This document shows positions 17,518-26,024 of a stretch of 64,000 bases of DNA, in pieces. This DNA is from Segatella copri DSM 18205. GTDB taxonomy: Bacteria; Bacteroidota; Bacteroidia; Bacteroidales; Bacteroidaceae. The position numbers and the translations under genes are program-made. Each line of letters opens with the position of its first letter. Position 1 is the first letter of the stretch. The notes under the pieces were generated by a model. It ran no database searches. It saw nothing but the letters and a program-made list of their open reading frames with translations, and was not told the origin of the DNA. The DNA is taken from NCBI RefSeq assembly GCF_025151535.1, contig NZ_CP102288.1, forward strand, positions 1,948,501-2,012,500, given 5' to 3'.

Positions 17518-17571
17518 TGTTCATTCAGAATGAGTAATTTCTATCATTTTTACTCATTCAGAATGAGTAAT
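17518..17571. repeat. Two copies of a CATTCAGAATG palindrome
   Basis: A perfect 21-bp palindrome at 17551-17571 (arms TTACTCATTC/GAATGAGTAA around one A) and a partial copy at 17518-17538, 33 bp apart. They lie upstream of the DUF4143 remnant. Confidence 0.75.
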
Positions 17572-17666
17572 TCTGAGCAAAAATAGATAGTCTCATCCTC
17601 ATCACATACCTCCCACTGCGAATTGCCAAGGGTGAGATGGATGATAACAATGTTGTGACTTATATG

Positions 17667-17780
17667 ATGCAAGGAAGCAATTATGACGATACAAGGAAGC
17701 AATTATGACGATGCAAGGAAGCAATTATGACGATGCAAGGAAGCAATTATGACGATGCAAGAAAGCTATTATAAAGATTG
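17667..17780 (+). repeat. 22-bp tandem repeat, about 4.5 units
   Basis: The unit ATGCAAGGAAGCAATTATGACG repeats with the AAGGAAGC core at 17671, 17693, 17715 and 17737, and a degenerate copy at 17759. There are no variable spacers, so it is not a CRISPR array. Confidence 0.85.
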
Positions 17781-17790
17781 CGTGACATTT

Positions 17791-17852
17791 GTCATGTGAT
17801 TATACGACACTTATCATACGGTCGGATGACAAATGCCGTATACTCACATGAC
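17791..17852. promoter_or_regulatory. Nested dyad upstream of the HU-like gene
   Basis: The outer arms GTCATGTGA (17791-17799) and TCACATGAC (17844-17852) enclose inner arms ATACGG (17816-17821) and CCGTAT (17836-17841). It lies about 65 bp upstream of the -7 box at 17918, so an activator or repressor site is likely. Confidence 0.55.
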
Positions 17853-17917
17853 ATATACCAATGTTTAAATAAACCTAATAGTTTACACCAAAAGATACAA
17901 GTTATCACATTATTATA

Positions 17918-17925
17918 TATATTTG
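17918..17925 (+). promoter_or_regulatory. -7 box TATATTTG
   Basis: TATATTTGCATC at 17918 matches the -7 consensus, 62 bases before the HU-like gene. It is the probable promoter of the HU/AlbA/DUF262 run. Confidence 0.6.
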
Positions 17926-17986
17926 CATCATCTTTCATAGAAGACAAAGAATATAGAAAACAACGAACCATCAAACAACAAGAAAT

Positions 17987-18586
17987 ATGGAACTGAAATA
18001 CGATATTTACACTCTCAACAATGCCCAGGGCACAGGAGAAAAGCGCCAATACGTTCGTATCGTGCAGCATGAACCTATGACCGAGAAGCAACTGCAAGAG
18101 AAAATCCAGAACCGCTGCTCACTCACCAAGGGAGATGTGGCTGCGGTGTTGGCAGAGCTTCACGACCTTATGGTGGAAGAATTCTCCATGGGACGCCGCT
18201 TTTATATCCCAGAGATAGGCTACTTCTCCATGTCGGCTAGCCTAGAGATGCCAGAGGAGAATCCAGACAAGAAGATTACGGGCAAGGAAGTACGCATCAC
18301 CGGCATCAACTTCCGACCAGAAGGTAAGCTAATGGAGGAAGTACAGCGCAACGTCCATTTCGTCCGCTCCCGCTATTCCAACCAATCTACAAAATACTCT
18401 GAGGAAAAGCTATTGGCGAAAATCAAGGAGTATCTCCAAGAGAACCGCTATATCACCACTCGCATCCTGCGCATCCTCTTTGGCTTGACTCCTTACATGG
18501 CTCAGAAGTGGCTCAACCATTTCTGCGAGAAAGGCATCATGGAGAAGGAAGGCACCCAGCATGCTCCTATCTATTTCTTGAAGTGA
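17987..18586 (+). CDS. HU-like DNA-binding protein with C-terminal winged helix
   Basis: A 199-residue protein. The N-terminal about 120 residues follow the HU/IHF pattern found in Bacteroidota (TEKQLQEKIQNRCSLTKGDVAAVLAELHDLMVEE, then GRRFYIPEIGYFSMSASLE). The C-terminal about 60 residues (SEEKLLAKIKEYLQENRYITTRILRILFG...) look like a winged helix with a helix-turn-helix. Such HU-related proteins commonly sit beside mobile or defence genes. It is probably the DNA-binding or regulatory member of the run that continues with the AlbA-domain protein 42 bases downstream. A 22-bp repeat array and a nested dyad lie upstream. Confidence 0.75.
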   Translation: MELKYDIYTLNNAQGTGEKRQYVRIVQHEPMTEKQLQEKIQNRCSLTKGDVAAVLAELHDLMVEEFSMGRRFYIPEIGYFSMSASLEMPEENPDKKITGKEVRITGINFRPEGKLMEEVQRNVHFVRSRYSNQSTKYSEEKLLAKIKEYLQENRYITTRILRILFGLTPYMAQKWLNHFCEKGIMEKEGTQHAPIYFLK

Positions 18587-18628
18587 AGGGCGGAAGAAAT
18601 TCTATATTTCAATTTAATCATCATTATC

Positions 18629-20143
18629 ATGACAAAGGAAGAGCTGATAGACAGAATCAACGACATCGAATGGGAGGACTTCGAGGCTAAGGAGGCCAAG
18701 AGCGAACTCCCTAAGAATATATGGGAAACCGTAAGTGCATTCGCCAACACTTCCGGCGGATGGATAGTGCTTGGAGTGAAGCAGAATGGCAAGAAGTTTG
18801 AAATATCAGGAGTTGACAATGCAGAGAAGTTGGAACAAGAGTTCTTGGGCACCTTGCGTTCCCAAAAGTTCAATGAGCCAGTCGATGCCAAGAGCATGCT
18901 CTATCATATAGATGGACATAAGGTTTTGGCATTTCATATCGCCTCATCACCCCACAAGCCTATCTACTATAACAATCCACAGAATACATTCATCCGATTT
19001 GGCAGTGGAGACCAGCGAGCAACCAATGGTGAGATAACCGCCATGTTTCATAACCAATCATTCGGCATCAAGTCTGAGCAGATACTCTTAGACTCCAATC
19101 TCTCCATGCTCAACGAGGATACCATTCGCGACTATCGCAATTACTTCAAGCTATACAGTCCTCGACCTAATCTGATAGGCAATGACATCGCCGACTTCTG
19201 CAAGCGCATCGGCATCGCCGATGATGAGGGACATCTGAATTATGGCGGCTTGATATGCTTTGGCAAAGAAGAATGGGTTCGCCGCTATGTCCCTACGTTT
19301 TGGATGGACTTGGTGGAGATTCCTGGCAGAAGCGTGAGAGAAGCACGAACTCGCTATACCTATCGCATCCCAGAGCAAGAGAACCTTTGGGAGTATTTTC
19401 AGATTATGATTAGGAGACTGCGCCTCATCGTGGATACTCCATTCATGATGAACGACGAGGGATTCAATGTGGAAGACCGCTCGCAATTCAAGATTCTGAG
19501 AGAGGCATTGGTCAATATGCTCTCCCACTTCGACCCTTTCAGCACCATTCACTCCTGCATCCATATCTACACCGACAGAGTCGAGTTCTTCAATGCAGGT
19601 GGCTATCCTGTGCCTATATCCCAACTGGGCAACCATCTCTATTCTAATCCTCGCAACCCGATTATCGCCAAGATATTCAGACTGGTTAATCTATCAGAGA
19701 CTATCGGCTATGGTTTCGATATGATGAACGAGTGGAAAGAAATCACAGGCAATAACGTAACTTTCGAGAGTGATATTTGTACCAGCACTGTCACTTTTTG
19801 GCTGGATAGTGACAAAGCTAGTGACAGAGCTACTAACAGAGCTACTAACAGAGCTACTAACAGAGCTACTAACAGAGCTACTAACAGAGCTGAAGGTGAT
19901 AATACATATACAGATGCAACAGACAAAGTTGTATCCATTCTTAAGTTCTGCAAAGAACCAAAATACAGAAAGGAAATATACGATTTAATTGGTGTTACGT
20001 ATCAACAATGGAACTTCAAGGCATTCATCGAACCTTTGCTACTTCATGATTATCTGGAACTTACGGTACCAGACAAGCCGACAAGTCCTAAGCAACAATA
20101 CAGAACAACCAAAAAGGGACTTTTGTTCTTGGAGACTGTATAA
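18629..20143 (+). CDS. Schlafen AlbA_2-domain ATP-binding protein
   Basis: A 504-residue protein. The AlbA_2 (Schlafen-type) domain is clear at the N-terminus: FEAKEAKSELP, then ETVSAFANTSGGWIVLGV (about 18-50) and KVLAFHIASSPHKPIYY. The middle contains the HATPase_c_4-type segment (REALVNMLSHFDP, YTDRVEFFNAGGYPVP, RNPIIAKIFRLVNLSETIGYG). The C-terminus is a winged helix (KYRKEIYDLIGVTYQQW, RTTKKGLLFLE). A run of TNRA units (about residues 395-422), encoded by 12-bp repeats, links the ATP-binding part to the winged helix. Proteins of this class act as regulators or defence proteins. The exact role is unknown. Confidence 0.82.
   Translation: MTKEELIDRINDIEWEDFEAKEAKSELPKNIWETVSAFANTSGGWIVLGVKQNGKKFEISGVDNAEKLEQEFLGTLRSQKFNEPVDAKSMLYHIDGHKVLAFHIASSPHKPIYYNNPQNTFIRFGSGDQRATNGEITAMFHNQSFGIKSEQILLDSNLSMLNEDTIRDYRNYFKLYSPRPNLIGNDIADFCKRIGIADDEGHLNYGGLICFGKEEWVRRYVPTFWMDLVEIPGRSVREARTRYTYRIPEQENLWEYFQIMIRRLRLIVDTPFMMNDEGFNVEDRSQFKILREALVNMLSHFDPFSTIHSCIHIYTDRVEFFNAGGYPVPISQLGNHLYSNPRNPIIAKIFRLVNLSETIGYGFDMMNEWKEITGNNVTFESDICTSTVTFWLDSDKASDRATNRATNRATNRATNRATNRAEGDNTYTDATDKVVSILKFCKEPKYRKEIYDLIGVTYQQWNFKAFIEPLLLHDYLELTVPDKPTSPKQQYRTTKKGLLFLETV
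19810..19893 (+). repeat. Seven 12-bp units inside the AlbA gene
   Basis: Seven units of TAACAGAGCTAC type, each with AGCT, starting at 19810 and ending at 19893. Twelve bases equal four codons, so unit gain or loss changes the TNRA linker length without breaking the frame. Confidence 0.85.
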
Positions 20144-20146
20144 ACA

Positions 20147-20244
20147 GTAACAGATCTAGTAACAGAGCTAGTAACAAAGCTAGTAACAGAGCTAGTAACA
20201 GAGCAATAGTAACTATGTCGGTAACCATGTTGGTAACTATGTCA
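20147..20244 (+). repeat. 12-bp units after the AlbA gene stop
   Basis: Five GTAACAGAGCTA-type units (20147-20206) and three diverged GTAAC(T/C)ATGT units (20209-20244). They are the same family as the repeats inside the upstream gene, but they are non-coding and in another phase, and they end 18 bases before the DUF262 start. Confidence 0.85.
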
Positions 20245-20262
20245 CAAAAAATATAATATACA

Positions 20263-21753
20263 ATGAGCAACTTAACATTATCAATAACAACCATCGGTGA
20301 TTTACTTCTTCGCCAGAAGATAACGAATGGTGATAAGCCCATAGAAGATGTTAGCCTCAACATCCCTATCTATCAGCGACCATATAAATGGACAGCACGC
20401 AATGCCATCCAATTGCTTGATGACATCATCGAAGCGATGAATAGCAACAAAGAAAAGTATAGAGTAGGCACTCTCATCTTGCACCAGCAAAAAGGAGACC
20501 GTTATGACATTGTAGATGGGCAGCAACGTACCATCACATTCTCTCTGTTATTAACTGCATTAGGCGAAAAGAATATCAGTTTCTTACAGCAGTCAGTTTA
20601 CAACAATGAGCATAACTGTCGTAATATTCCAAACAATTATCAGGCTTTGTGTCGCCGCATAGGTAAGAAGTCTGAAGATAAAAATGATGAGCACGAGAAG
20701 GAAAAAGAAAGATTGAAAGGGTATATTGAAAATAATTGCGAACTGATTGTTGTAATTACAAAAGATATATCAGAAGCTTTCCAATTCTTCGATTCTCAAA
20801 ATGCTCGTGGCAAGGCTCTCTATCCTCACGACTTGTTGAAGGCATATCATCTACGAGAGATGGCAGGTGTAAGCGAAGAAGAAACAGAAAAAATTGTCAA
20901 AGGATGGGAACAAGTCTCCCAAAGCAACTTGGCTAATCTTTTTGGCAACTATCTCTATCGCATCAAGGAATGGGTAAATGGTAACAAAGCTAATGTACTC
21001 AATGAACATAACATTCAAATGTTCAAGGGCATTACTCGTTATGCCAAAACTCCTTATGCCCAGTTCTTCAAGGCAGCATATTGCTATGCCGACATGGTAA
21101 ATTCATCTGCAATGCCATTTGTATCAGGCATACGTAACATCAACGCTTTCCAATTGAATACACCAATCATTGCAGGTAAGCCTTTTTTCGAATATACCAA
21201 ACATTACTATAACATCTTGAAAGATATTCAAGACAATAGTAAGTACGAAGGTTTTTACATCAACGACAATGAGATTGTAAAGACTCTCGATAAATATTTC
21301 AAGCGAGGAACGGGGAATGGCATAGCACGTTTGCTGTTTGACACATCAGTCTTGCTTTACGTAGATCGGTTCTGCCCTAAAACTTACCCATCCAAGGAAG
21401 ATTTGGCACAATTTGAGCAATTCGTAGTCTATGCCTTCATTTGGGCTTACTCTCTGAGAGCACAGTATAGAAATTTGGGCTGGTTGTCTGCGCAGAATTA
21501 CATTATGGGCGAAAGCAACAAATTTGGTATCATCAATGGCTTTAACATGTACCAATTAATTGCTCGACAAGATTCCCCAACATCCCTTCTCAGTGCCCTT
21601 GCCGACAAATTATGTTCTCTATCAATCGGAGACATATATGACGGTAGAGTACTTGAAAGCAGCAGTACTAGCAAAAATATAGATGCCAAAGATGAGAATG
21701 AAATTTCTTGCAATTACCTCTATTTCTTCAAGGAAAATGGATTTTATAAATAA
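20263..21753 (+). CDS. DUF262 protein (GmrS-like, no HNH domain)
   Basis: A 496-residue protein with the DUF262/ParB-like nucleotidase signature: IPIYQRPYKW (34-43), YRVGTLILH and VDGQQRTITF (DGQQR 85-89). Later come SEAFQFFDSQNARGKALYPHDLLKAY, the second conserved DUF262 block, and a helical C-terminus. There is no DUF1524 HNH-like motif, so it lacks the nuclease half of GmrSD. It overlaps the next gene by one base (TAATG), which strongly suggests coupled translation and a shared function, most likely defence against modified or foreign DNA by analogy with GmrSD type IV restriction. Confidence 0.83.
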   Translation: MSNLTLSITTIGDLLLRQKITNGDKPIEDVSLNIPIYQRPYKWTARNAIQLLDDIIEAMNSNKEKYRVGTLILHQQKGDRYDIVDGQQRTITFSLLLTALGEKNISFLQQSVYNNEHNCRNIPNNYQALCRRIGKKSEDKNDEHEKEKERLKGYIENNCELIVVITKDISEAFQFFDSQNARGKALYPHDLLKAYHLREMAGVSEEETEKIVKGWEQVSQSNLANLFGNYLYRIKEWVNGNKANVLNEHNIQMFKGITRYAKTPYAQFFKAAYCYADMVNSSAMPFVSGIRNINAFQLNTPIIAGKPFFEYTKHYYNILKDIQDNSKYEGFYINDNEIVKTLDKYFKRGTGNGIARLLFDTSVLLYVDRFCPKTYPSKEDLAQFEQFVVYAFIWAYSLRAQYRNLGWLSAQNYIMGESNKFGIINGFNMYQLIARQDSPTSLLSALADKLCSLSIGDIYDGRVLESSSTSKNIDAKDENEISCNYLYFFKENGFYK

Positions 21754-23828
21754 TGACAAGCATGAAAGATTTATCACATATTCTGAAAGAATGTTCTGTA
21801 AAAGACATCTATTATGTCAATAGTGGAACAGTTACCTACTACAAAATTCCCATCTATCAGCGTAATTACGCCTGGGAACGAGATGAGATTTCTGCATTAA
21901 TAAAGGATATCTATGACTCCATGGTCATAGACAAGCCTATATACTATATCGGAACACTTGTAACCTTTAAACGTGACGAGAATGTATTCGAGGTTATAGA
22001 CGGACAACAACGTCTTACTACAATATACATTATCCTCACTGCTATGGGAGAGAAGGTTACCAACAAACTTGCATATTCCTCACGCAAAGCTTCTACTCAA
22101 ACCATAGAAGTCATGTCTAAGTTTGAGAAAAATAAGGAAGTAAAAGATTCTGATTTTGGGGAGGAATATGACCTTGGCATAAAGAATGGCTATAACTTTG
22201 CCAAAGAAGCACTAAAGGAAATAGTAGGTGAAAATCAAGTTGATATGGACAAATTCAAGGAGTATTTTTTGAACCATGTGCATATCATACATTATCGTGT
22301 GCCTAAGGATGTTGAGTTGAATCATTATTTTGAAGTAATGAACTCTCGTGGCGAGCAACTTGAAAAGCATGAAATTGTAAAAGCCAAATTGAGTGATCAA
22401 CTGAAGAATGACAATAAAGCGATGGAAAAGTTCTGCAAAATTTGGGAGGCTTGTAGCGATATGAGTTTCTATATCCAACAAAAGTTACCTAACATGACTG
22501 AGATATTCGGTAAAGATATGAGCAACTTCAAGTTGGAGAGATTTGACGATTTTCCTATTGCGCCACAACAATTAGACAACTCCTTTGGGATGAAGACAAT
22601 AGAAAAACTACTCGATATTCCTGTAAAAAAGGAAAAGGAGGTGAGCGAAATTGACTATAACGATTCGTTCCAACCAATCATTGATTTTCCAAATTTTCTG
22701 TTGATTGTTCTCAAAATTACAAGAATGCAAGAGAAAGATTTTAATCCATCAGACTTCACACTCGATGACAAGGAACTTATCAATGAGTTTGACAAAGTCA
22801 AGCTCACTCCAGAATTTGTCAAGCAGTTTGCCTATAACCTGCTATTGGCAAAATATTATCTCGACAACTACATGGTGCACCACATAAATGGTGAAGATAA
22901 AGCCATTGAGAATCCTTGGAAACTACAATATTACTGCAAGAAGGGCAAGTCTGCCTACATGGCAGATTTGATTGACAATGACAAGTCTAAACAAAGAGAG
23001 TTGGTTCATCTTTTATCTATGTTTGAGGTGGCATTTACAGCCAAGCAACGCAAGAACTATCTCTTCTACTGCTTGTTGCACCTATTCCAGGACTGGAATG
23101 AAGATAACTATTTGAAGTTCGTGAGAAATTTAGCAGACAAGTACTTCTTCGATGTATATTTGGATGCAAACAAACTGAATGAAAGAAACCAGCCAAAGCC
23201 AAATAGTTTCGATGAAACCATCATTCGAAATGGCAAACAGAGTGTTGAATTGGAAAATGTGGATCGTCCCTTCGATGATGTCTATCCCAAAGGTTCAAGC
23301 AATATACCTCTCTTTGTATTCAACTATACCGACTATAGATTGTGGAAGAAATACGCAGAAGAATTGCGAGGAAACAGAGCCAAGAAAGGTTCAAAAGCTA
23401 GAATTGAATTCTTTACCGCCTTGGGATGCAGCGACTTTGGCCTTGATACATTTGACAATTTCTATTTCTCTCGAACTCGCAAAAGCCTTGAGCATTACTA
23501 TCCTCAGGCAAAAGCTGGAGAAGATAAGCCTATCACATCAGAAGAGATAAACTGCTTTGGCAATTTTGCCATGATTGGTTCCGATGCCAATAGTTCTGGC
23601 TCCAACTGGAATCCTATAGATAAGAAGAATCGTTATCTTGATTCCAAATCAAATCAAGTAAGCGTGGCTTCCTTGAAATTTAGAATCATGCTACAGATGT
23701 GTCAAGACAATTATGATGAAGGCATAAAAAATGGTATCAAGCGTGAATTTGGATACGAGTGGAATGCTGAAGATATGCAAAAGCATCAGGAAAAGATGCT
23801 ATGCATCATCATGCAACCAACGCACTAG
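21753..23828 (+). CDS. DUF262-DUF1524 protein (GmrSD-like candidate nuclease)
   Basis: A 691-residue protein. The DUF262 N-terminus has IPIYQRNYAW (32-41), IYYIGTLVTF and VIDGQQRLTTIYII (DGQQR 83-87), then LNHYFEVMNSRGEQLEKHEIVKA. The C-terminus carries the DUF1524 HNH-like domain: KSLEHYYPQ (near 590), NCFGNFAMIGSDANSSGSNWNP and K.RYLDSKS. GmrSD-type enzymes use this combination to bind nucleotide and cleave modified DNA. Two adjacent DUF262 proteins, one with and one without the nuclease, suggest a two-subunit complex. ATG 21762 is an alternative start. Confidence 0.85.
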   Translation: MTSMKDLSHILKECSVKDIYYVNSGTVTYYKIPIYQRNYAWERDEISALIKDIYDSMVIDKPIYYIGTLVTFKRDENVFEVIDGQQRLTTIYIILTAMGEKVTNKLAYSSRKASTQTIEVMSKFEKNKEVKDSDFGEEYDLGIKNGYNFAKEALKEIVGENQVDMDKFKEYFLNHVHIIHYRVPKDVELNHYFEVMNSRGEQLEKHEIVKAKLSDQLKNDNKAMEKFCKIWEACSDMSFYIQQKLPNMTEIFGKDMSNFKLERFDDFPIAPQQLDNSFGMKTIEKLLDIPVKKEKEVSEIDYNDSFQPIIDFPNFLLIVLKITRMQEKDFNPSDFTLDDKELINEFDKVKLTPEFVKQFAYNLLLAKYYLDNYMVHHINGEDKAIENPWKLQYYCKKGKSAYMADLIDNDKSKQRELVHLLSMFEVAFTAKQRKNYLFYCLLHLFQDWNEDNYLKFVRNLADKYFFDVYLDANKLNERNQPKPNSFDETIIRNGKQSVELENVDRPFDDVYPKGSSNIPLFVFNYTDYRLWKKYAEELRGNRAKKGSKARIEFFTALGCSDFGLDTFDNFYFSRTRKSLEHYYPQAKAGEDKPITSEEINCFGNFAMIGSDANSSGSNWNPIDKKNRYLDSKSNQVSVASLKFRIMLQMCQDNYDEGIKNGIKREFGYEWNAEDMQKHQEKMLCIIMQPTH

Positions 23829-23856
23829 AATTACGCAATTTAAATAGGAAGGAAAT

Positions 23857-23958
23857 ATGAAACATTCATTAAATAGAGAAGAACTTATTGAGCAGCTAAA
23901 GGAATTGGCTGCTCAAGAACTGCCAACGTATCTTGCAAATAATGGAATCATGAAATAA
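23857..23958 (+). CDS. Small 33-residue ORF at the end of the DUF262 run
   Basis: ATG 23857 to TAA 23956-23958, preceded by AGGAAGGAAAT, a good ribosome-binding site, and only 28 bases after the DUF262-DUF1524 stop. The predicted peptide (MKHSLNREELIEQLKELAAQ..) is mostly amphipathic helix. No family is recognised. A stem-loop terminator follows at once, so this would be the last gene of the run. It may be a real microprotein or a truncated gene start. Confidence 0.45.
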   Translation: MKHSLNREELIEQLKELAAQELPTYLANNGIMK

Positions 23959-23961
23959 AAG

Positions 23962-23990
23962 GGGAAAGTGCCAAATCACTTTCCCTCTTT
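23962..23990. terminator. Stem-loop between convergent genes
   Basis: GGGAAAGTG (23962-23970), loop CCAAAT, CACTTTCCC (23977-23985), then TCTTT. It overlaps the last codons of the convergent peptidase gene and probably ends both transcripts. Confidence 0.7.
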
Positions 23991-24872
23991 CTCCTCCATC
24001 CATTCTTCCAACACCTTGCAATATTCATCGTTTTGCTCGACAAATGGCATGTGGCGGGCTCCTACGAAGAGATGCCACTTGGAATCGGAGATACCATCAT
24101 AGAGGGTCTTTGCCACCAAAGGAGTGCAGAGGTCGTTGGTGCCACTCATCACCAAGCATGGCACTTGTATCTCGCCAAGGCGGTCGGTGTAATCATAATC
24201 ACGGAGCGTACCAGTAGGAGTGTATTCATTTGGTCCCCAACCATGGAGATAAGCCTCAGCACCAGCACGCTTCTTCCGGCGAAGACACTCAGGACTATCC
24301 TCCGTCACCTCACCGGCACAATGCAGGAGCATGAAGTGTTCATTCGCCTTGGCATACGCCTCGCTCGAAAAGTCATCCTTCGCCTCAGCCTCAGCGATGG
24401 CACGCTGGTCTTCCTCCGACATAAACTTAATCATGCGATGTTGCTCACTTGCCCAAAGCTTGCTGCTCGAAAGAGTGCTGCTGAGGATGGCTGACTTCAC
24501 GCCCTTTGCTTGCTTCTCTATCAGATAGATGATGGCGAGCATGCCACCCCACGACTGTCCCAAGAGATGAAAATGGTCGATGTGGAGATAGTCGATGAGC
24601 GCACAGAGTTCGTTGAGCCAAATCTCAGGAGTCCAGAGTTCGGGATGTCCCTCCACAAATGAGTTGCCACAGCCCAACTGGTCGTACATGATGACAGCTC
24701 TACCTGATTCCGCTACCCTATCCAATAGCTCGAAATAGTTGTGGGTACTGCCTGGTCCACCATGCAAGAGGATGATAGGGCTCTTGCCCTCCTCTGTTTT
24801 ACCTACGATACGATAATATGTTTGATAGCCCATGAAGGGCATATATCCTTCCTTGATTTCCATTGTCTTCAA
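23976..24872 (-). CDS. pip: Proline iminopeptidase-type alpha/beta hydrolase
   Basis: A 298-residue serine peptidase of family S33 that removes N-terminal proline from peptides. The oxyanion motif HGGPGS (37-42), the nucleophile GQSWGG (Ser107), the acid in SGTNDLCTP (Asp247) and the histidine in GARHMPFVEQ (His274) form the full triad. There is no signal peptide, so it is cytosolic. The length matches the family. It is monocistronic, with a TATTTTTG -7 box on the minus strand near 25014-25021. Confidence 0.88.
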   Translation of the reverse strand: MKTMEIKEGYMPFMGYQTYYRIVGKTEEGKSPIILLHGGPGSTHNYFELLDRVAESGRAVIMYDQLGCGNSFVEGHPELWTPEIWLNELCALIDYLHIDHFHLLGQSWGGMLAIIYLIEKQAKGVKSAILSSTLSSSKLWASEQHRMIKFMSEEDQRAIAEAEAKDDFSSEAYAKANEHFMLLHCAGEVTEDSPECLRRKKRAGAEAYLHGWGPNEYTPTGTLRDYDYTDRLGEIQVPCLVMSGTNDLCTPLVAKTLYDGISDSKWHLFVGARHMPFVEQNDEYCKVLEEWMEEKEGK

Positions 24873-25081
24873 ATGTTTTTATTGTTACCTAAACTGTGTT
24901 ATCTAATTTTGCTGCTCCTATACCTTTTATATAGTCTTCATTATTCTTCATATTCGGTGGAGTTTTGAAAAGACATGTATATCACATTTATCATGTGCAT
25001 ATATTATGATGTGCAAAAATATAAAAAATATGGCAATTAAACAAATATATCTTGCTTATTTTATCAAAAGAACTTAAATAA

Positions 25082-25113
25082 TTTGGCTGTTTCTAGCTAA
25101 TGCAATATCTTTG
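25082..25113 (+). promoter_or_regulatory. Promoter of riboflavin synthase
   Basis: -33 TTTG (25082-25085) and -7 TATCTTTG (25106-25113) with a 20-bp spacer, a full match to the Bacteroidota sigma-ABfr consensus. The leader is short and I see no FMN riboswitch fold. Confidence 0.75.
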
Positions 25114-25152
25114 CATTCTAAATAATAATGAAATCAAATAAAAATAGAATAT

Positions 25153-25755
25153 ATGTTTAGTGGAATCGTAGAAGAAATGGCTACCGTCGTAGCTATCAGA
25201 CATGATAAGGAGAACATCGACTTCACATTGAGATGCTCTTTTGTTGATGAACTCGGCATCGACCAGAGCGTGGCCCATAATGGTGTGTGCCTCACCGTAG
25301 TGGAAATAAAAGATGGCACGTATACCGTTACCGCCATGAAGGAAACCCTGGACCGCAGTAATCTGGGACTGCTCAAGGTAGGCGACAAGGTGAACGTAGA
25401 GCGTTCTATGGTGATGAACGGCCGTCTGGATGGTCATATCGTACAGGGACACGTGGACGAGACTGCCAAATGTATCGCAATGAAAGACGCTGATGGCTCT
25501 ACTTATTTTACTTTCGAATATGAGCTCAATAAGGAAATGGCAAGAAAAGGCTATTTCACGGTGGACAAGGGCAGCGTTACCGTTAACGGCGTTTCGCTCA
25601 CCGTCTGTGATCCTACAGACAACACATTTACCGTCGCTATCATCCCTTATACCAGAGAGAATACCAACTTCTGCGACATCGAATTGGGAACGGTAGTGAA
25701 TATAGAATTCGACATTCTGGGCAAATATATCGCTCGACTAAAGAGCTTTGAATAA
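25153..25755 (+). CDS. ribE: Riboflavin synthase, alpha subunit
   Basis: A 200-residue enzyme that converts two 6,7-dimethyl-8-ribityllumazine molecules to riboflavin. The two lumazine-binding halves are visible: MFSGIVEE with HNGVCLTVV and GRLDGHIVQGHVD in the first, and VDKGSVTVNGVSLTV with IPYTRENTNF in the second. The length is typical. No other rib gene is nearby. It lies just ahead of the flavin-dependent etf/acyl-CoA dehydrogenase operon, which fits but does not prove a shared theme. Confidence 0.94.
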   Translation: MFSGIVEEMATVVAIRHDKENIDFTLRCSFVDELGIDQSVAHNGVCLTVVEIKDGTYTVTAMKETLDRSNLGLLKVGDKVNVERSMVMNGRLDGHIVQGHVDETAKCIAMKDADGSTYFTFEYELNKEMARKGYFTVDKGSVTVNGVSLTVCDPTDNTFTVAIIPYTRENTNFCDIELGTVVNIEFDILGKYIARLKSFE

Positions 25756-25851
25756 GCCAGCAAAGTGAAGTACGGACGTTCTAAAAAACTTGCACATTTC
25801 TTGCGTTTTGCGCACAAAGCAAGACTAAATGGGCATTTTTTTTATAAAATA

Positions 25852-25883
25852 TTTGCGTAAGCCATAAAAAAGTGTTACTTTTG
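25852..25883 (+). promoter_or_regulatory. Promoter of the etfBA-acyl-CoA dehydrogenase operon
   Basis: -33 TTTG (25852-25855) and -7 TACTTTTG (25876-25883) with a 20-bp spacer. A leader of about 135 bases follows before etfB. Confidence 0.75.
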
Positions 25884-26024
25884 CCCCGTGTTTTGTCCCA
25901 AATTGAACATTGGACAGTAACTTATTGGACGATAGCAAGTCTGACAATCGCACTAGACGACGTACAACTTGAGTACTGAGCACTAACAAACTTAGGAATT
26001 ATAACAATAACCATTTTTAAAAAT

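Noticed and set aside
17667..17780. Possible small CRISPR array near the HU-like gene
   Set aside because: The 22-bp units are directly adjacent, with no spacers.
24873..25152. FMN riboswitch ahead of riboflavin synthase
   Set aside because: No conserved RFN core blocks are seen and the promoter leaves a leader of only about 30 bases.
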